Part shown: in pieces, positions 16,507 to 24,052 of the stretch
How the letters are laid out: each line of letters begins with the position of its first letter
Numbering within the stretch: the stretch's first letter is position 1
Assembly (NCBI RefSeq): GCF_006543045.1
Contig: NZ_RBZW01000021.1
Span: 186,001-250,000 of the forward strand
Length of the DNA: 64,000 nucleotides
Direction: 5' to 3'
Origin: Salinadaptatus halalkaliphilus
Lineage (GTDB): Archaea > Halobacteriota > Halobacteria > Halobacteriales > Natrialbaceae
Position numbers and translations under genes: made by a program
Notes under the pieces: generated by a model
Databases searched by the model: none
What the model was told of the DNA's origin: nothing
Seen by the model: only the letters and a program-made list of their open reading frames with translations

Positions 16507-17165
16507 TGCCGTCGACGGTCGTCCACGCTGGATTCGCCCTCCTGCTGGCCGCAGGCTTGCTCAAGGGCGCGTACGACCGGCGTACACTCGCCATCTTGCT
16601 CGTCGTCGTTACGCTCCCGGAGGCGGACACGCTCGTCGGCCCGTGGATGGACGGCGCCCACCGGGCGCTGTTGCACAACCTGACGATTCCCATTCTCGCC
16701 GGTATCGTCGTCTACTGGGACACCTGCTATCGCGAACGGTCGTGGCTCCGCGAGCGCTTCGGCGGCGGGGGCATCCGCGTCGCCTGGGTCGTCCTCTTCG
16801 TCCACGTTTTCGCCCACATCCTGCTCGATTACGCCCACCTCGAGGGGATCAACGTCTTTTATCCCGTCTACGACCGGTTTTTCAGACTCGAGGGCGAACT
16901 CCTGGTGTCGACGGCCGACGGCGTCATCCAGACGTTCGTCGAATTCGAGACCAATCCCGAAACTGGCGAGCAGACGGCCGATGTCGGCGCGGTGGGAACC
17001 ACCGCAGACACCCACGTCGCGAACCCGGTCGAACTGTCCGAGGATCCCGAGCCAGACGACCCGATCTTGCTGCCGATTGCAGAACGCGGTTGGGAGCTGT
17101 ACCTGGCACTCACCGGACTGTTCGTCCTGATCGCTCGCCGGTTGCAAAACCGTGATTCGGAGTGA
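16506..17165 (+). CDS. DUF457-like membrane-bound metal-dependent hydrolase, second of the pair
   Basis: A 219-residue membrane protein. It keeps the candidate metal ligands His7 (MPSTVVHAG), the LPEAD motif near residue 40 and GAHRALLHN near residues 57-65, plus a later HVFAHILLDYAH helix. These are the features expected for the DUF457 family, whose enzymatic role is poorly defined. Its start overlaps the stop of the preceding paralogue, so the two are translated together. The pair arose by tandem duplication and then diverged. Confidence 0.7.
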   Translation: MPSTVVHAGFALLLAAGLLKGAYDRRTLAILLVVVTLPEADTLVGPWMDGAHRALLHNLTIPILAGIVVYWDTCYRERSWLRERFGGGGIRVAWVVLFVHVFAHILLDYAHLEGINVFYPVYDRFFRLEGELLVSTADGVIQTFVEFETNPETGEQTADVGAVGTTADTHVANPVELSEDPEPDDPILLPIAERGWELYLALTGLFVLIARRLQNRDSE

Positions 17166-17267
17166 GCACTGACGAACTGACTGGGGCGATAGCGCCCCCA
17201 TCACGTGCGGGTCGCTCGAGGTTCGTCTTGCGACGTTCCCGCTCGAGTCGACGACTGACGGGTACAG

Positions 17268-18107
17268 CTATGGCTCGAAGGGCAGATCGTCCAGAAACCG
17301 CTCGCTCTGATAATCGAGATGGTCCAGTCGCGGTCCGAGCAGTTCGCGAACGAGCACTACCAGCGGATTCGTTCTCCCGTCACCGACCATCGCGACTTCC
17401 CGTTTGGTGCCGTCGGTGGATTCGTCCCAGAGACCGACGACGACCTGCTGGCGGTCTGCAACGATGAGTCGACTGATCGTCGGATAGCTCGTCCGTCGGT
17501 TCATCCAATCTAGTTGCGGCTCCCAGATCGTCGCCTCCTGTAACTGCTCGCTGAAAAACTCGCGCGTTTCGTCGCTTTTTGCCCCCGCGTAGAGATCGAC
17601 ACCACGATCGACCGCGCGCTGTGCGTGTGGCAAACAGTTCTCGTCCAACAACTCGTCACTCGTGTAGATCAGAAACAACTCGTCGGTCGCCGTGTCCGCG
17701 AGGTTGCGGCCGTACTCGTAGATATCGTCTCGACCCTCGAGTATCTCGACGGGCCCACCGGCGGACGTGGTCTCGTCGTTGACGGTCGATACAAACTCGT
17801 CGAGTACCTCGAGGTTCCCCCACTCGGTATCGGCCGATCGTCCGGCCACCGTCGACACCGTCGTCGACTCGCGATCGTACGCGAGCAGTCCCACGTCCTC
17901 GAGTTGGGGTAGATGCGTGTGATGCAGCGAGAGTCGGATACGCTCGAGTTGGGCGTCTGTCCCCCACGGCGTCTCTGCCCGGCCACGAAGCCGTTCGGCG
18001 AGTTCGGCTACCGACAGCGCTCGCGGTGTGCTATCGAGGACTTGAAGGATTGTTCGGTTGGTTCCATTCGAGAGTAACCGAACGATTCGTTCCTCCGGTG
18101 TAGCCAT
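17268..18107 (-). CDS. Transcription regulator: winged helix plus TrmB/PLD-like sensor domain
   Basis: A 279-residue protein. Residues 1-85 form a winged helix of the haloarchaeal DUF7344 type: RIVRLLSNGTNRTILQVL, a second helix around LSVAELAERL, then RLSLHHTHLPQLEDVGLL. Residues about 100-275 form an alpha/beta domain with YEYGRNLADTATDELFLIYTS, like the effector half of TrmB-type regulators. The effector is unknown. On its own strand a TATA-like TCTATTAAG lies 26-34 bases before the ATG at 18107. The gene is convergent with the DUF457-like pair. Confidence 0.75.
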   Translation of the reverse strand: MATPEERIVRLLSNGTNRTILQVLDSTPRALSVAELAERLRGRAETPWGTDAQLERIRLSLHHTHLPQLEDVGLLAYDRESTTVSTVAGRSADTEWGNLEVLDEFVSTVNDETTSAGGPVEILEGRDDIYEYGRNLADTATDELFLIYTSDELLDENCLPHAQRAVDRGVDLYAGAKSDETREFFSEQLQEATIWEPQLDWMNRRTSYPTISRLIVADRQQVVVGLWDESTDGTKREVAMVGDGRTNPLVVLVRELLGPRLDHLDYQSERFLDDLPFEP

Positions 18108-18412
18108 CGCTCAAGACTCTCAGCTATACCATCTTAATAGAAATGTAATGTTACAGTCACTGGATGACAGAGTGATATTCTATTTTGATGTGATACTAGT
18201 CACACACTATCAGTTTGACCCGTCGTTGTGAGTAGCGGTTACGACGTTCACTCGCGGTAGATGGCGCTACGAGGGAACGACCGTGATCGGCTCCTCGCGA
18301 TGGACCTTTTTTCCTCGTCGGGATCGCGCCCTCCGGGCGCTCACCGCTCCTCGAAAAAATCTCCACCAAAAAACGGCCGCTCGCTCACGTCGTTCACTCG
18401 CGGTAGATGGCG
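18108..18412. other. Intergenic region with duplicated gene end and mini-hairpin
   Basis: 305 bases. The left part is the AT-rich promoter of the regulator that starts at 18107. The right part holds the first copy of a 53-base direct repeat and, between the copies, a perfect mini-hairpin GCGCCC-TCC-GGGCGC near 18315-18329, flanked by T-rich and A-rich runs. The T-runs and hairpin could serve as a transcription terminator for the PIN-KH gene (inference). Confidence 0.65.
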
Positions 18413-18439
18413 CTACGAGGGAACGACGGTGATCGGCTC
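18241..18439. repeat. 53-bp direct repeat, two copies 146 bp apart
   Basis: Bases 18241-18293 match 18387-18439 at all but two positions. The right copy contains the last nine codons and stop of the PIN-KH ATPase gene plus 26 bases downstream. The left copy is therefore a detached duplicate of that gene's 3' end. Confidence 0.9.
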
Positions 18440-20299
18440 TTTATGATCGATCGCCCGCTCTAGCTCTTCGGCGATTGCACTCCCTCGAGAGACCTGGATT
18501 TCGCCGCCGCGACTTACCGTCGCGGTGAAGAGGTAATCGCCGCCAGCCTGGATCTCGACGGTTTCGCCGTGGTTACCGTCGACGGGAACGACGATGTGCC
18601 GTGAGGTGATCTCCGGCGTGACCATCTGGCCGGCGGCCTGTCCGCCGCCACCGCCTGCGCCGCCGTCACCCGCTGCCCCAGCGCCCCCACCGGCCCCCGG
18701 CCCGTAGTTGGGGTTCTCGTCGTGCGTGCGGACGTCGATGTCGATGCCCAGCCGGTTCTCGATGTCCGTGATGCGACCGCCACCCTTGCCGATGACACTC
18801 GAGATGTCGTCCTCTTCGACGTAGACGACGGCGCGATCCTGACTCTTGAGCGCGACGTCGACGTAGCCGTGGGCGATCGAACGAATCTCGCGTTCGATCT
18901 CCTGTTTGGCGATACGGTCGACGCCGGATTCGCTGCCGGGGCCGCCCTCCTCGTCTTTCAGGGGGACCGTGACGACCTGGCGGTTGAAGGTGTAGATCTC
19001 GTACTCGGGCTCGCCCGTCTCGAAGTTCGTCACTTGGATCACTGGGCGAGCGAGGTCTTCCTCGGTGAGGCCCGCGGGGACCTTGACCTCGGTGCGGATG
19101 TCGTAGACCGTGTTGACCTCTCCGGCCTCGATGTAGACGACGGTGTCGACGACCTGGGGAATCATCCCGAGTTCGACTCGGCCCACGAGTCGTTGGAGGG
19201 CGTCGATCGGCCGGGTCGCGTGGACGACGCCGATCATGCCGACGCCCGCAAGCCGCATGTCCGCAAAGACCTCGAAGTCGTCGGTCTTGCGGACTTCATC
19301 GTAGATGGTGTAGTCGGGTCGGACCATCAGCAAGGCGTCGGCCGTCTTGGCCATCTCGCCGCCGAGTTCGGTGTACTGGGTGATCTCGGGGCCGACCTGC
19401 AGGTCCCGGGGTTTCTCCATCGTCTTCACGGAGTAGTCGTGTCCCGAAATGAACCGGGCGACCGCCTGCGCGAAGGTCGACTTCCCGGCGCCCGGCGCAC
19501 CCGAGATCAGGACGCCGCGCTGGCGCTCGAGCAGACGCTCTTTTAACTCGTCGGCGTTCTCGTAGTCCTCGATGTCGGTCTGGGCGATCGGCCGAACGGC
19601 GGTGATCTCGATCCCGTCCGAAAACGGCGGTCGACCGATGGCGATCCGGTAATCGCGGAACTGCACGATCTTCATTCCGGGCTCCGAGAGCTCGATGAAC
19701 CCGTCCGGAGACTCCTTCGCGCCGTCGATCACCTCACGGGCGTACTCGTCCATCGTGGCTTCGTCTAACGGTTCGTCGGCGATCTCCTCGTAGCGCATCT
19801 CGCCGAGTTCGCCGCGTTTGGCCATCGGGACCGTCTCCGTCTTCAGGTGAACGCTCATCGTCCCCTCGTCGAAGTAGTCCTCGACGGTGAGCGTGCCGAC
19901 CTCCCGTACTTCGGGCGAGACGCGCTCGACCTCGAGGCCCTTCGCCTGGGCCACCTCGGCCTGGACGATGTCGCTCGTCAGGAAGGTCGCCTCGAGCTCC
20001 TCCGCGAGGTCCCGAATCAGGGCGTCGATCTCGCCTTCGGAGGCGTGGCCGCGCTCGATGGCGTTTGGACGGTCGCCGACGTACTCCAGGAAAATCGTCC
20101 CGTCCTCGGCCAACTCGGCGAGACGCTGGAGCTCTTCTAAGCCGTCCCACCCACTCTCGATCCCGTCGTTTGCCTGCGCCTCGAGTTCCGCGACGACGGC
20201 TTCGGGCACCGAAATCGTCGCTCCCTCGAACTGCCCGTCGTCGATCGTCGATGAGACGCGGCCGTCGATGACCACGCTCGTATCCGGCACGACGTTCAT
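18413..20299 (-). CDS. PIN-domain/KH-domain ATPase (PINc/VapC family ATPase)
   Basis: A 628-residue archaeal protein. It starts with a PIN nuclease fold (VPDTSVVIDGR at residues 4-14; later acidic residues in EGEIDALIRDL and LTSDIVQAE). A PilT/VirB11-like ATPase follows, with Walker A GAPGAGKST at about 267-275 and DYTIYDEVRKTDDF as the Walker B region. The C-terminal KH RNA-binding domain has VIGKGGGRITDIENRLG. A glycine-rich insertion with runs of five Gly lies after the KH motif. The combination suggests an RNA-processing nuclease motor; its substrate is unknown. On its strand CTTTTACG at 20324-20331 fits a leaderless start. The final codons are duplicated downstream. Confidence 0.88.
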   Translation of the reverse strand: MNVVPDTSVVIDGRVSSTIDDGQFEGATISVPEAVVAELEAQANDGIESGWDGLEELQRLAELAEDGTIFLEYVGDRPNAIERGHASEGEIDALIRDLAEELEATFLTSDIVQAEVAQAKGLEVERVSPEVREVGTLTVEDYFDEGTMSVHLKTETVPMAKRGELGEMRYEEIADEPLDEATMDEYAREVIDGAKESPDGFIELSEPGMKIVQFRDYRIAIGRPPFSDGIEITAVRPIAQTDIEDYENADELKERLLERQRGVLISGAPGAGKSTFAQAVARFISGHDYSVKTMEKPRDLQVGPEITQYTELGGEMAKTADALLMVRPDYTIYDEVRKTDDFEVFADMRLAGVGMIGVVHATRPIDALQRLVGRVELGMIPQVVDTVVYIEAGEVNTVYDIRTEVKVPAGLTEEDLARPVIQVTNFETGEPEYEIYTFNRQVVTVPLKDEEGGPGSESGVDRIAKQEIEREIRSIAHGYVDVALKSQDRAVVYVEEDDISSVIGKGGGRITDIENRLGIDIDVRTHDENPNYGPGAGGGAGAAGDGGAGGGGGQAAGQMVTPEITSRHIVVPVDGNHGETVEIQAGGDYLFTATVSRGGEIQVSRGSAIAEELERAIDHKEPITVVPS

Positions 20300-20357
20300 T
20301 TAGGCGTGGCTAGGGTGTGTACGCGTAAAAGGCTGCGGAAGAATCTGTGCGTCCCGA

Positions 20358-21137
20358 TCACACAAATCGGTTGCCCCGACGGAGAAACGCCCGGCGCTGC
20401 TCGACGCTGGGTACCGATCGGTACGTCCCTTCTTCGATCGGGTTCGGACGGGTCTCGAGGTCGAGATCGGGCAGTCTCTCGAGCAGATCGATCGCGAGAT
20501 CGCTTCCCACGGCCGCCAGTCGCCGGTAGCAATCGTCCATCGTGTCGGTCTCGTCGATCGAAAACGATCGCTGCTCGACGATGGGGCCGGCATCGAAGCG
20601 GGTCGTCATCAGGTGTGCCGTCACCCCGGTGCGGTCGTCGTCGTAGTACAGCGGCCAGAACGCCGTCGCCCGACCGCGATACTTCGGGAGTAGGGAGCCA
20701 TGAACGTTGATCGCGCGGTCGGGAATCGACAGCAGGTCGGCCTCCAACAGCTGGCCACAGATGATCGAAAGAATCAGGTCCGGCTCGGACTCGCGGACGC
20801 TCGAGACGAACGACGTGTCGGTCACGTCCGCGACGTAGCGGACCGGAACGCCGTGGTCCGCTGCGACCGACCGAACGGAGTGGAGCCGTCCCGTCGCGTA
20901 GCGTTGCCATGCGGGCGGGAGTTTCCCGAGTACTGCCCCGCGAGCGAACCGGCTTCCCATACGAAGTCCGTTTACGAGTCCGAACTGTCCGTACTGGGAG
21001 CGAAGCACTGCGAGCGAACTCGCTGCAGGCGGCGCAACGACGACCTGCTCGATGACATCGGCGTGTTCTCGAAGGATCGGATCGAGGTACCTGGGCAGAT
21101 ACAGCGGCTCCTCGGACGTAAACAGCCAGACGGTCAC
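20358..21137 (-). CDS. Formyltransferase-like protein
   Basis: A 259-residue cytoplasmic protein with the formyl-transferase N-terminal domain. The core motif INVHGSLLPKYRGRATAFW at about residues 160-178 carries the catalytic Asn-His pair and the SLLP loop, and TGVTAHLMTTRFDAGPIV follows. Enzymes of this fold transfer formyl groups from formyl-tetrahydrofolate to Met-tRNA, GAR or sugar amines. Archaeal initiator tRNA is not formylated, so a Met-tRNA role is unlikely. A nucleotide-sugar or amino-sugar acceptor is more likely (inference). It has no C-terminal OB domain. It is in the same direction as the PIN-KH gene, 58 bases upstream of it. Confidence 0.75.
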   Translation of the reverse strand: MTVWLFTSEEPLYLPRYLDPILREHADVIEQVVVAPPAASSLAVLRSQYGQFGLVNGLRMGSRFARGAVLGKLPPAWQRYATGRLHSVRSVAADHGVPVRYVADVTDTSFVSSVRESEPDLILSIICGQLLEADLLSIPDRAINVHGSLLPKYRGRATAFWPLYYDDDRTGVTAHLMTTRFDAGPIVEQRSFSIDETDTMDDCYRRLAAVGSDLAIDLLERLPDLDLETRPNPIEEGTYRSVPSVEQRRAFLRRGNRFV

Positions 21138-21229
21138 GCCCAGTCGTCTCGTGGCCGACGGGATAGTTGTATCGACGACAACTCCGGACCGACGGAAGGC
21201 TTATTAGCCGACGGTGTGCGCCGACGTGC

Positions 21230-21793
21230 ATGTCCGCTGACAGTCAAGGGCTCGATCTCGAGCGCGTCGTTCGAATTACCGCCGCAGTGGCTGCGATCGT
21301 CGTCATCACGGTTTGGAACGCCGTCATGCGCCGTCGTGAGCGCTCGGTTCCGGTCGGCGAGCCTGACGACGAGCCGGTCGTCCGTGAACACGAACGCGGA
21401 TGGATCGGCTACATCCGTGGCTACGATGTCCACCACGGCGCTGGGATGGCGGCGACCGGCGGCTCGTTCTGGCGCGGGCTCGTTCGCTGGAGCGAGGGTG
21501 ACTTTCTGCGCGGCTACACGATCGGCGACGACGTCTACCTCTGTCCGTACACGCCTCGAGTCGTCCGGGTGCACCAGGCCGGTCACGCGCCATCGTTCGG
21601 CGAGGCGTTCGAACCGCTCGCCGAGCGGCGCCGTGAGGACGGTGGGTTACCGGACGAACCCCTCCGAACGGCCGACGTGATGCTGCCCGGTGCGTTTCCA
21701 CACACGTTCCTCCGGCTAACCGATCGGCGGGGATTGGGCGGGGCCTACCGGTTCTGTTTGGCTGACGGCCGGATCGGTCGTGTCCGCGAGTGA
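21230..21793 (+). CDS. Hypothetical single-pass membrane protein
   Basis: A 187-residue protein with one N-terminal membrane segment (about residues 13-30, VVRITAAVAAIVVITVWNAV) followed by a charged linker and a soluble domain. That domain has a Trp/Tyr/Gly-rich core (ERGWIGYIRGYDVHHGAG, then FLRGYTIGDDVYLCPYTPR). I do not recognise it. A GCTTATTAG box 23-31 bases before the ATG at 21230 supports the start. It ends 3 bases from the stop of the convergent regulator. Confidence 0.55.
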   Translation: MSADSQGLDLERVVRITAAVAAIVVITVWNAVMRRRERSVPVGEPDDEPVVREHERGWIGYIRGYDVHHGAGMAATGGSFWRGLVRWSEGDFLRGYTIGDDVYLCPYTPRVVRVHQAGHAPSFGEAFEPLAERRREDGGLPDEPLRTADVMLPGAFPHTFLRLTDRRGLGGAYRFCLADGRIGRVRE

Positions 21794-21796
21794 CCG

Positions 21797-22627
21797 TCAA
21801 TCGACGGTATCGCGCCCGGATTGTGCGGAGCGGTTCTCGCCGACGGGCGCCTCGAGAGACACCCCGACCGCCTGTTCGCGATACCGGTCGTAGATGTCGC
21901 TCGCCCACTCGCGAAACGTCCGCTCGCTGCTCTCGATGCAGGCGACGAACGTGCCATCGTCGTAGGTACCGACGAACGCGGCGTCGTCGGTAAGCGTCAG
22001 CCCGAACGAAATCGGTCGATCGAGCACGTAGAGTGAGAACTGCGACGAGTGGGGCGCGTCCTCCGGTGCGCTCTCGAGGACGGATCTCGGTGCGATCAGT
22101 TCCGTGTCGACGCCGTCGGCGAGCATATCGCGGTGGACTTCGACGAGCAGTTCGCTGAACACCGGTAGGATACCGCGGATCGACTCGGTGGTCGTCTCGT
22201 TCATCGCACGCCGATAGTGGATGATCGGTTCGTGCGGGTTGTTCGAATCCGCCACCGAAACGGTCGCATCGGTGAGCAACAGTGGGTCGAACGACGGATC
22301 GATCGCCGCCAGCGAATCGATCACCGCCTCGTGGGTCTGCAGTACCGAGAGTCGATCGACGAACGCCGTCGTCGCCGCACAGACGTGCTCGCCAAGCGGC
22401 GTGAGCTCGTAGCGGCCGTCGACTTTCCGAACCCAGCCGAGTTCGGAGGACCGGTTCAGATGGCGCTGGATGGTCACTCGGGAACTCGAGAGGGCGTCGG
22501 TCAACGCCTGCGTATCCGCGGGGTTCGACCGAAGCTCGCGGAGCAACTCGAGCCGGTGTGGTGACGAGAAGAGCTGTGTTCCCCAGTCGTAACCCATTGC
22601 TGCCGGTAGGTTCTCGACGAACGTCAA
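21797..22627 (-). CDS. Winged-helix regulator with FilR1-type C-terminal domain
   Basis: A 276-residue regulator. Residues about 17-90 are an ArsR-like winged helix: LFSSPHRLELLRELR, then DALSSSRVTIQRHLNR, then LGWVRKVDGRYELTPLG as wing. Residues about 120-265 match the FilR1/methanogen regulatory-domain pattern: an alpha/beta domain ending with VGTYDDGTFVACIESS and a final amphipathic helix, REWASDIYDRYRE. Many haloarchaea carry several of these; their ligands are unknown. The ATG at 22597 (MGYDWG) is an alternative start that removes ten poorly conserved-looking residues. Confidence 0.75.
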   Translation of the reverse strand: MTFVENLPAAMGYDWGTQLFSSPHRLELLRELRSNPADTQALTDALSSSRVTIQRHLNRSSELGWVRKVDGRYELTPLGEHVCAATTAFVDRLSVLQTHEAVIDSLAAIDPSFDPLLLTDATVSVADSNNPHEPIIHYRRAMNETTTESIRGILPVFSELLVEVHRDMLADGVDTELIAPRSVLESAPEDAPHSSQFSLYVLDRPISFGLTLTDDAAFVGTYDDGTFVACIESSERTFREWASDIYDRYREQAVGVSLEAPVGENRSAQSGRDTVD

Positions 22628-23038
22628 TACGTCTGTTGGCTCGACAACGATTGATACGGACTGGTGTCGTTCGTTACCGGTGATCGCTCGAGCAGGTTCA
22701 GCGGCCGCCGGTCAAACGCTCCAACAACCCGTCCGACTCGACGCGCGAATCGGATGCCGGGAAACGCGTACCGTGTATCGATGTTCACGAGGTGAATGGG
22801 CATTCACCCGGTAAGGTAAGGGTTGGATCCGATTTATCACCCACTGCGCCACGACGACCGCTCGATCGATCGCGCTGGACGCGATCGCTATTTCCTCGTG
22901 CGACCGATGGTGGCGTGTGCCTCTGACACGACGGGCGTTCGTCCCGTGCCCGACACGAACGCCCGCCTATTACGTTCCACAAAGCAATAGCGACGACGAT
23001 CCGGTGATGGCCTCGAATTGGTCCGCCGCTGTGAACCG
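22628..23038. other. Intergenic region with inverted repeats, left of the IS remnant
   Basis: About 410 bases without a credible gene. It contains TTGATACGGACTGGTGT at 22651-22667, a possible decayed half-copy of the 86-bp palindrome found at 28640; a perfect hairpin GGTGAATG-GG-CATTCACC at 22791-22808; and an inverted repeat GGGCGTTCGT / ACGAACGCCC with a 12-base loop at 22933-22964. Such hairpins beside an IS200/IS605 element suggest worn-down earlier insertions. Confidence 0.55.
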
Positions 23039-23059
23039 CCTCGGGGTCAAGCCCCGAGG
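23039..23059 (-). repeat. IS right-end hairpin, copy 1
   Basis: CCTCGGGG and CCCCGAGG pair across a five-base TCAAG loop. On the minus strand it follows the tnpB stump and is preceded by GGGAAGC, as at the ends of haloarchaeal tnpB elements, where the end also overlaps the guide (omega) RNA. The sequence CCTCGGGGTCAAG recurs at 23991-24003. Confidence 0.65.
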
Positions 23060-23070
23060 CTTCCCGTGGT

Positions 23071-23286
23071 TTAGTCGGACACTCCCACGACACCATCGGT
23101 CTGATAAGCGCCGCCGGCTACTCGGTCAGGAATGTCATCCCAGTCCACGCCTTGCTTGGCGAGGCGGATGGTTTCGTTGTACACCGACCGTGCTTCGAGC
23201 GTGGCGTCGTACAGCAGGCTCTCGTTGTCACTCTGGATGTTGAGTTGGAAGTCCAGCGTCTTGACGAGAGCCTGTGCGTCCGTCAT
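23071..23286 (-). pseudogene. tnpB: tnpB (IS200/IS605 OrfB) N-terminal fragment
   Basis: 71 codons. The first 57 or so, with LVKTLDFQLNIQSDNESLL and YNETIRLAKQGVDWDDIPD, are the typical N-terminus of haloarchaeal TnpB, an RNA-guided nuclease usually of about 400 residues. The frame then runs into unrelated sequence and stops. All of the RuvC catalytic domain is missing, so it is an internally deleted remnant whose right end survives next to it. The ATG overlaps the stop of the small gene upstream by 4 bases. Confidence 0.82.
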
Positions 23287-23426
23287 TCTTGGTCGTTAGG
23301 TTGGACGTGACGGTAGTGGAGGAGGAGCGTGCGGAGTACGCTATCGAAACTCGTGTGGCCCTCCTCGTCCTTGAGTTCGTCAAGCTCGTCGTACACGGCG
23401 TCGGATACCTTGAGTTGCTTCGTCAC
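23283..23426 (-). CDS. Small ribbon-helix-helix/VapB-like protein coupled to tnpB
   Basis: A 47-residue protein read from a GTG at 23426: it begins MTKQLKVSDAVYDELDELK and continues through TSFDSVLRTLLLHY. The short strand, two helices and S/T-F-D-x-V-L-R pattern resemble ribbon-helix-helix antitoxin-like proteins. It overlaps the tnpB start by 4 bases (ATGA), so the pair is translationally coupled. The in-frame GTG at 23447 is rejected because the TATA box at 23451-23460 fits only the 23426 start. A role in controlling the element's own expression is inference. Confidence 0.65.
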   Translation of the reverse strand: MTKQLKVSDAVYDELDELKDEEGHTSFDSVLRTLLLHYRHVQPNDQE

Positions 23427-23450
23427 GTCTACCCCTTGTTCATCCACACT

Positions 23451-23460
23451 TAATAGTATA
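23451..23460 (-). promoter_or_regulatory. TATA box for the small gene and tnpB stump
   Basis: On the minus strand TATACTATTA lies 25-34 bases upstream of the GTG at 23426, the leaderless spacing. It selects that start over the GTG at 23447. Confidence 0.65.
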
Positions 23461-23521
23461 CTGGTGGTAGTCTGTGAGTCGTCTCAAAGAATACTTTAGA
23501 TTAGTCGTTGTGTTGTCAGGT

Positions 23522-23971
23522 ATGGACGAGAAGCGGTCAAACCACACGGTGTACAACGTCAACTACCACTTCGTGTGGTGTCTAAAGTCAAGCAAAGCGA
23601 AGCTTTGCGTACCTCGCGGGATCGAAGATCCCGCTTAGTACCGTCACGCGATTCTCGAACCAATCGAAGATTCGCTGGAAACGAGTTTCCGCGACGTGTG
23701 CGACAAGTACGGCTACGAGATATTATCGCTCCACATCTCGCCCGACCACGTACACCTGTTCGTCTCCGCTCACCCGAAGCACTCACCGAGCGAGATTGTG
23801 CGAACAGTCAAGAGCATCACGGCGCGGGAGATGTGGGAACAGCACGAACCGTTCTTGGAAGACTACCTGTGGGGCGGTGGGTTCTGGGAAGAATCGTACT
23901 ACGTTGGGACGGCAGGCGATGTTTCGACCGACACGATTGAGCAGTATATCGAGCGCACGGAACACGTTTAG
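23522..23971 (+). pseudogene. tnpA: tnpA (IS200-type Y1 transposase) interrupted by an in-frame stop
   Basis: 150 codons including one internal TAG at 23636-23638. The start, HTVYNVNYHFVWC, and the part after the stop, YRHAILEPIEDS, join into a normal Y1 transposase. HISPDHVHLFVSA supplies the HUH metal motif, and DTIEQYIERT near the end supplies the catalytic Tyr region. Between WC and YRH, where the family has Pro-Lys, lie 57 bases (23582-23638) made of two hairpins and ending in TAG. The insertion keeps the frame, so removing it would restore the gene. A TATA-like ACTTTAGA sits 22-29 bases before the ATG. Confidence 0.85.
23592..23634. repeat. Paired mini-hairpin A, inside tnpA
   Basis: Hairpin 1, 23592-23608: arms GCAAAGC and GCTTTGC, loop GAA. 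Spacer of seven bases GTACCTC. Hairpin 2, 23616-23634: arms GCGGGATC and GATCCCGC, loop GAA. Both stems are perfect. The geometry is 17-7-19 bases, the same as in copy B at 24010. Confidence 0.9.
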
Positions 23972-24009
23972 CGGGGCTTACGGCCTTCACCCTCGGGGTC
24001 AAGTGGTTC

Positions 24010-24052
24010 GAGACGCGAAGCGTCTCGTCATCACGAAAATCTTCGATTTTCG
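24010..24052. repeat. Paired mini-hairpin B, downstream of tnpA
   Basis: Hairpin 1, 24010-24026: arms GAGACGC and GCGTCTC, loop GAA. Spacer of seven bases GTCATCA. Hairpin 2, 24034-24052: arms CGAAAATC and GATTTTCG, loop TTC. The lengths are identical to copy A and the caps next to the loops (GC-GAA-GC and ATC-NNN-GAT) are the same, while the outer arm bases differ but still pair. It splits an inverted repeat, CCTCGGGGTC on the left and GACCCCGAGG on the right. Confidence 0.9.

Noticed and set aside
22651-22680. Fourth copy of the 86-bp palindrome
   Set aside because: Only one half resembles the repeat, with about nine mismatches in 30 bases and no matching second arm. It may be a decayed copy but does not meet the standard of the other three.
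23636-23638. TAG in tnpA read as pyrrolysine or readthrough
   Set aside because: Haloarchaea are not known to encode pyrrolysine, and the TAG is part of the inserted hairpin segment rather than of the transposase.
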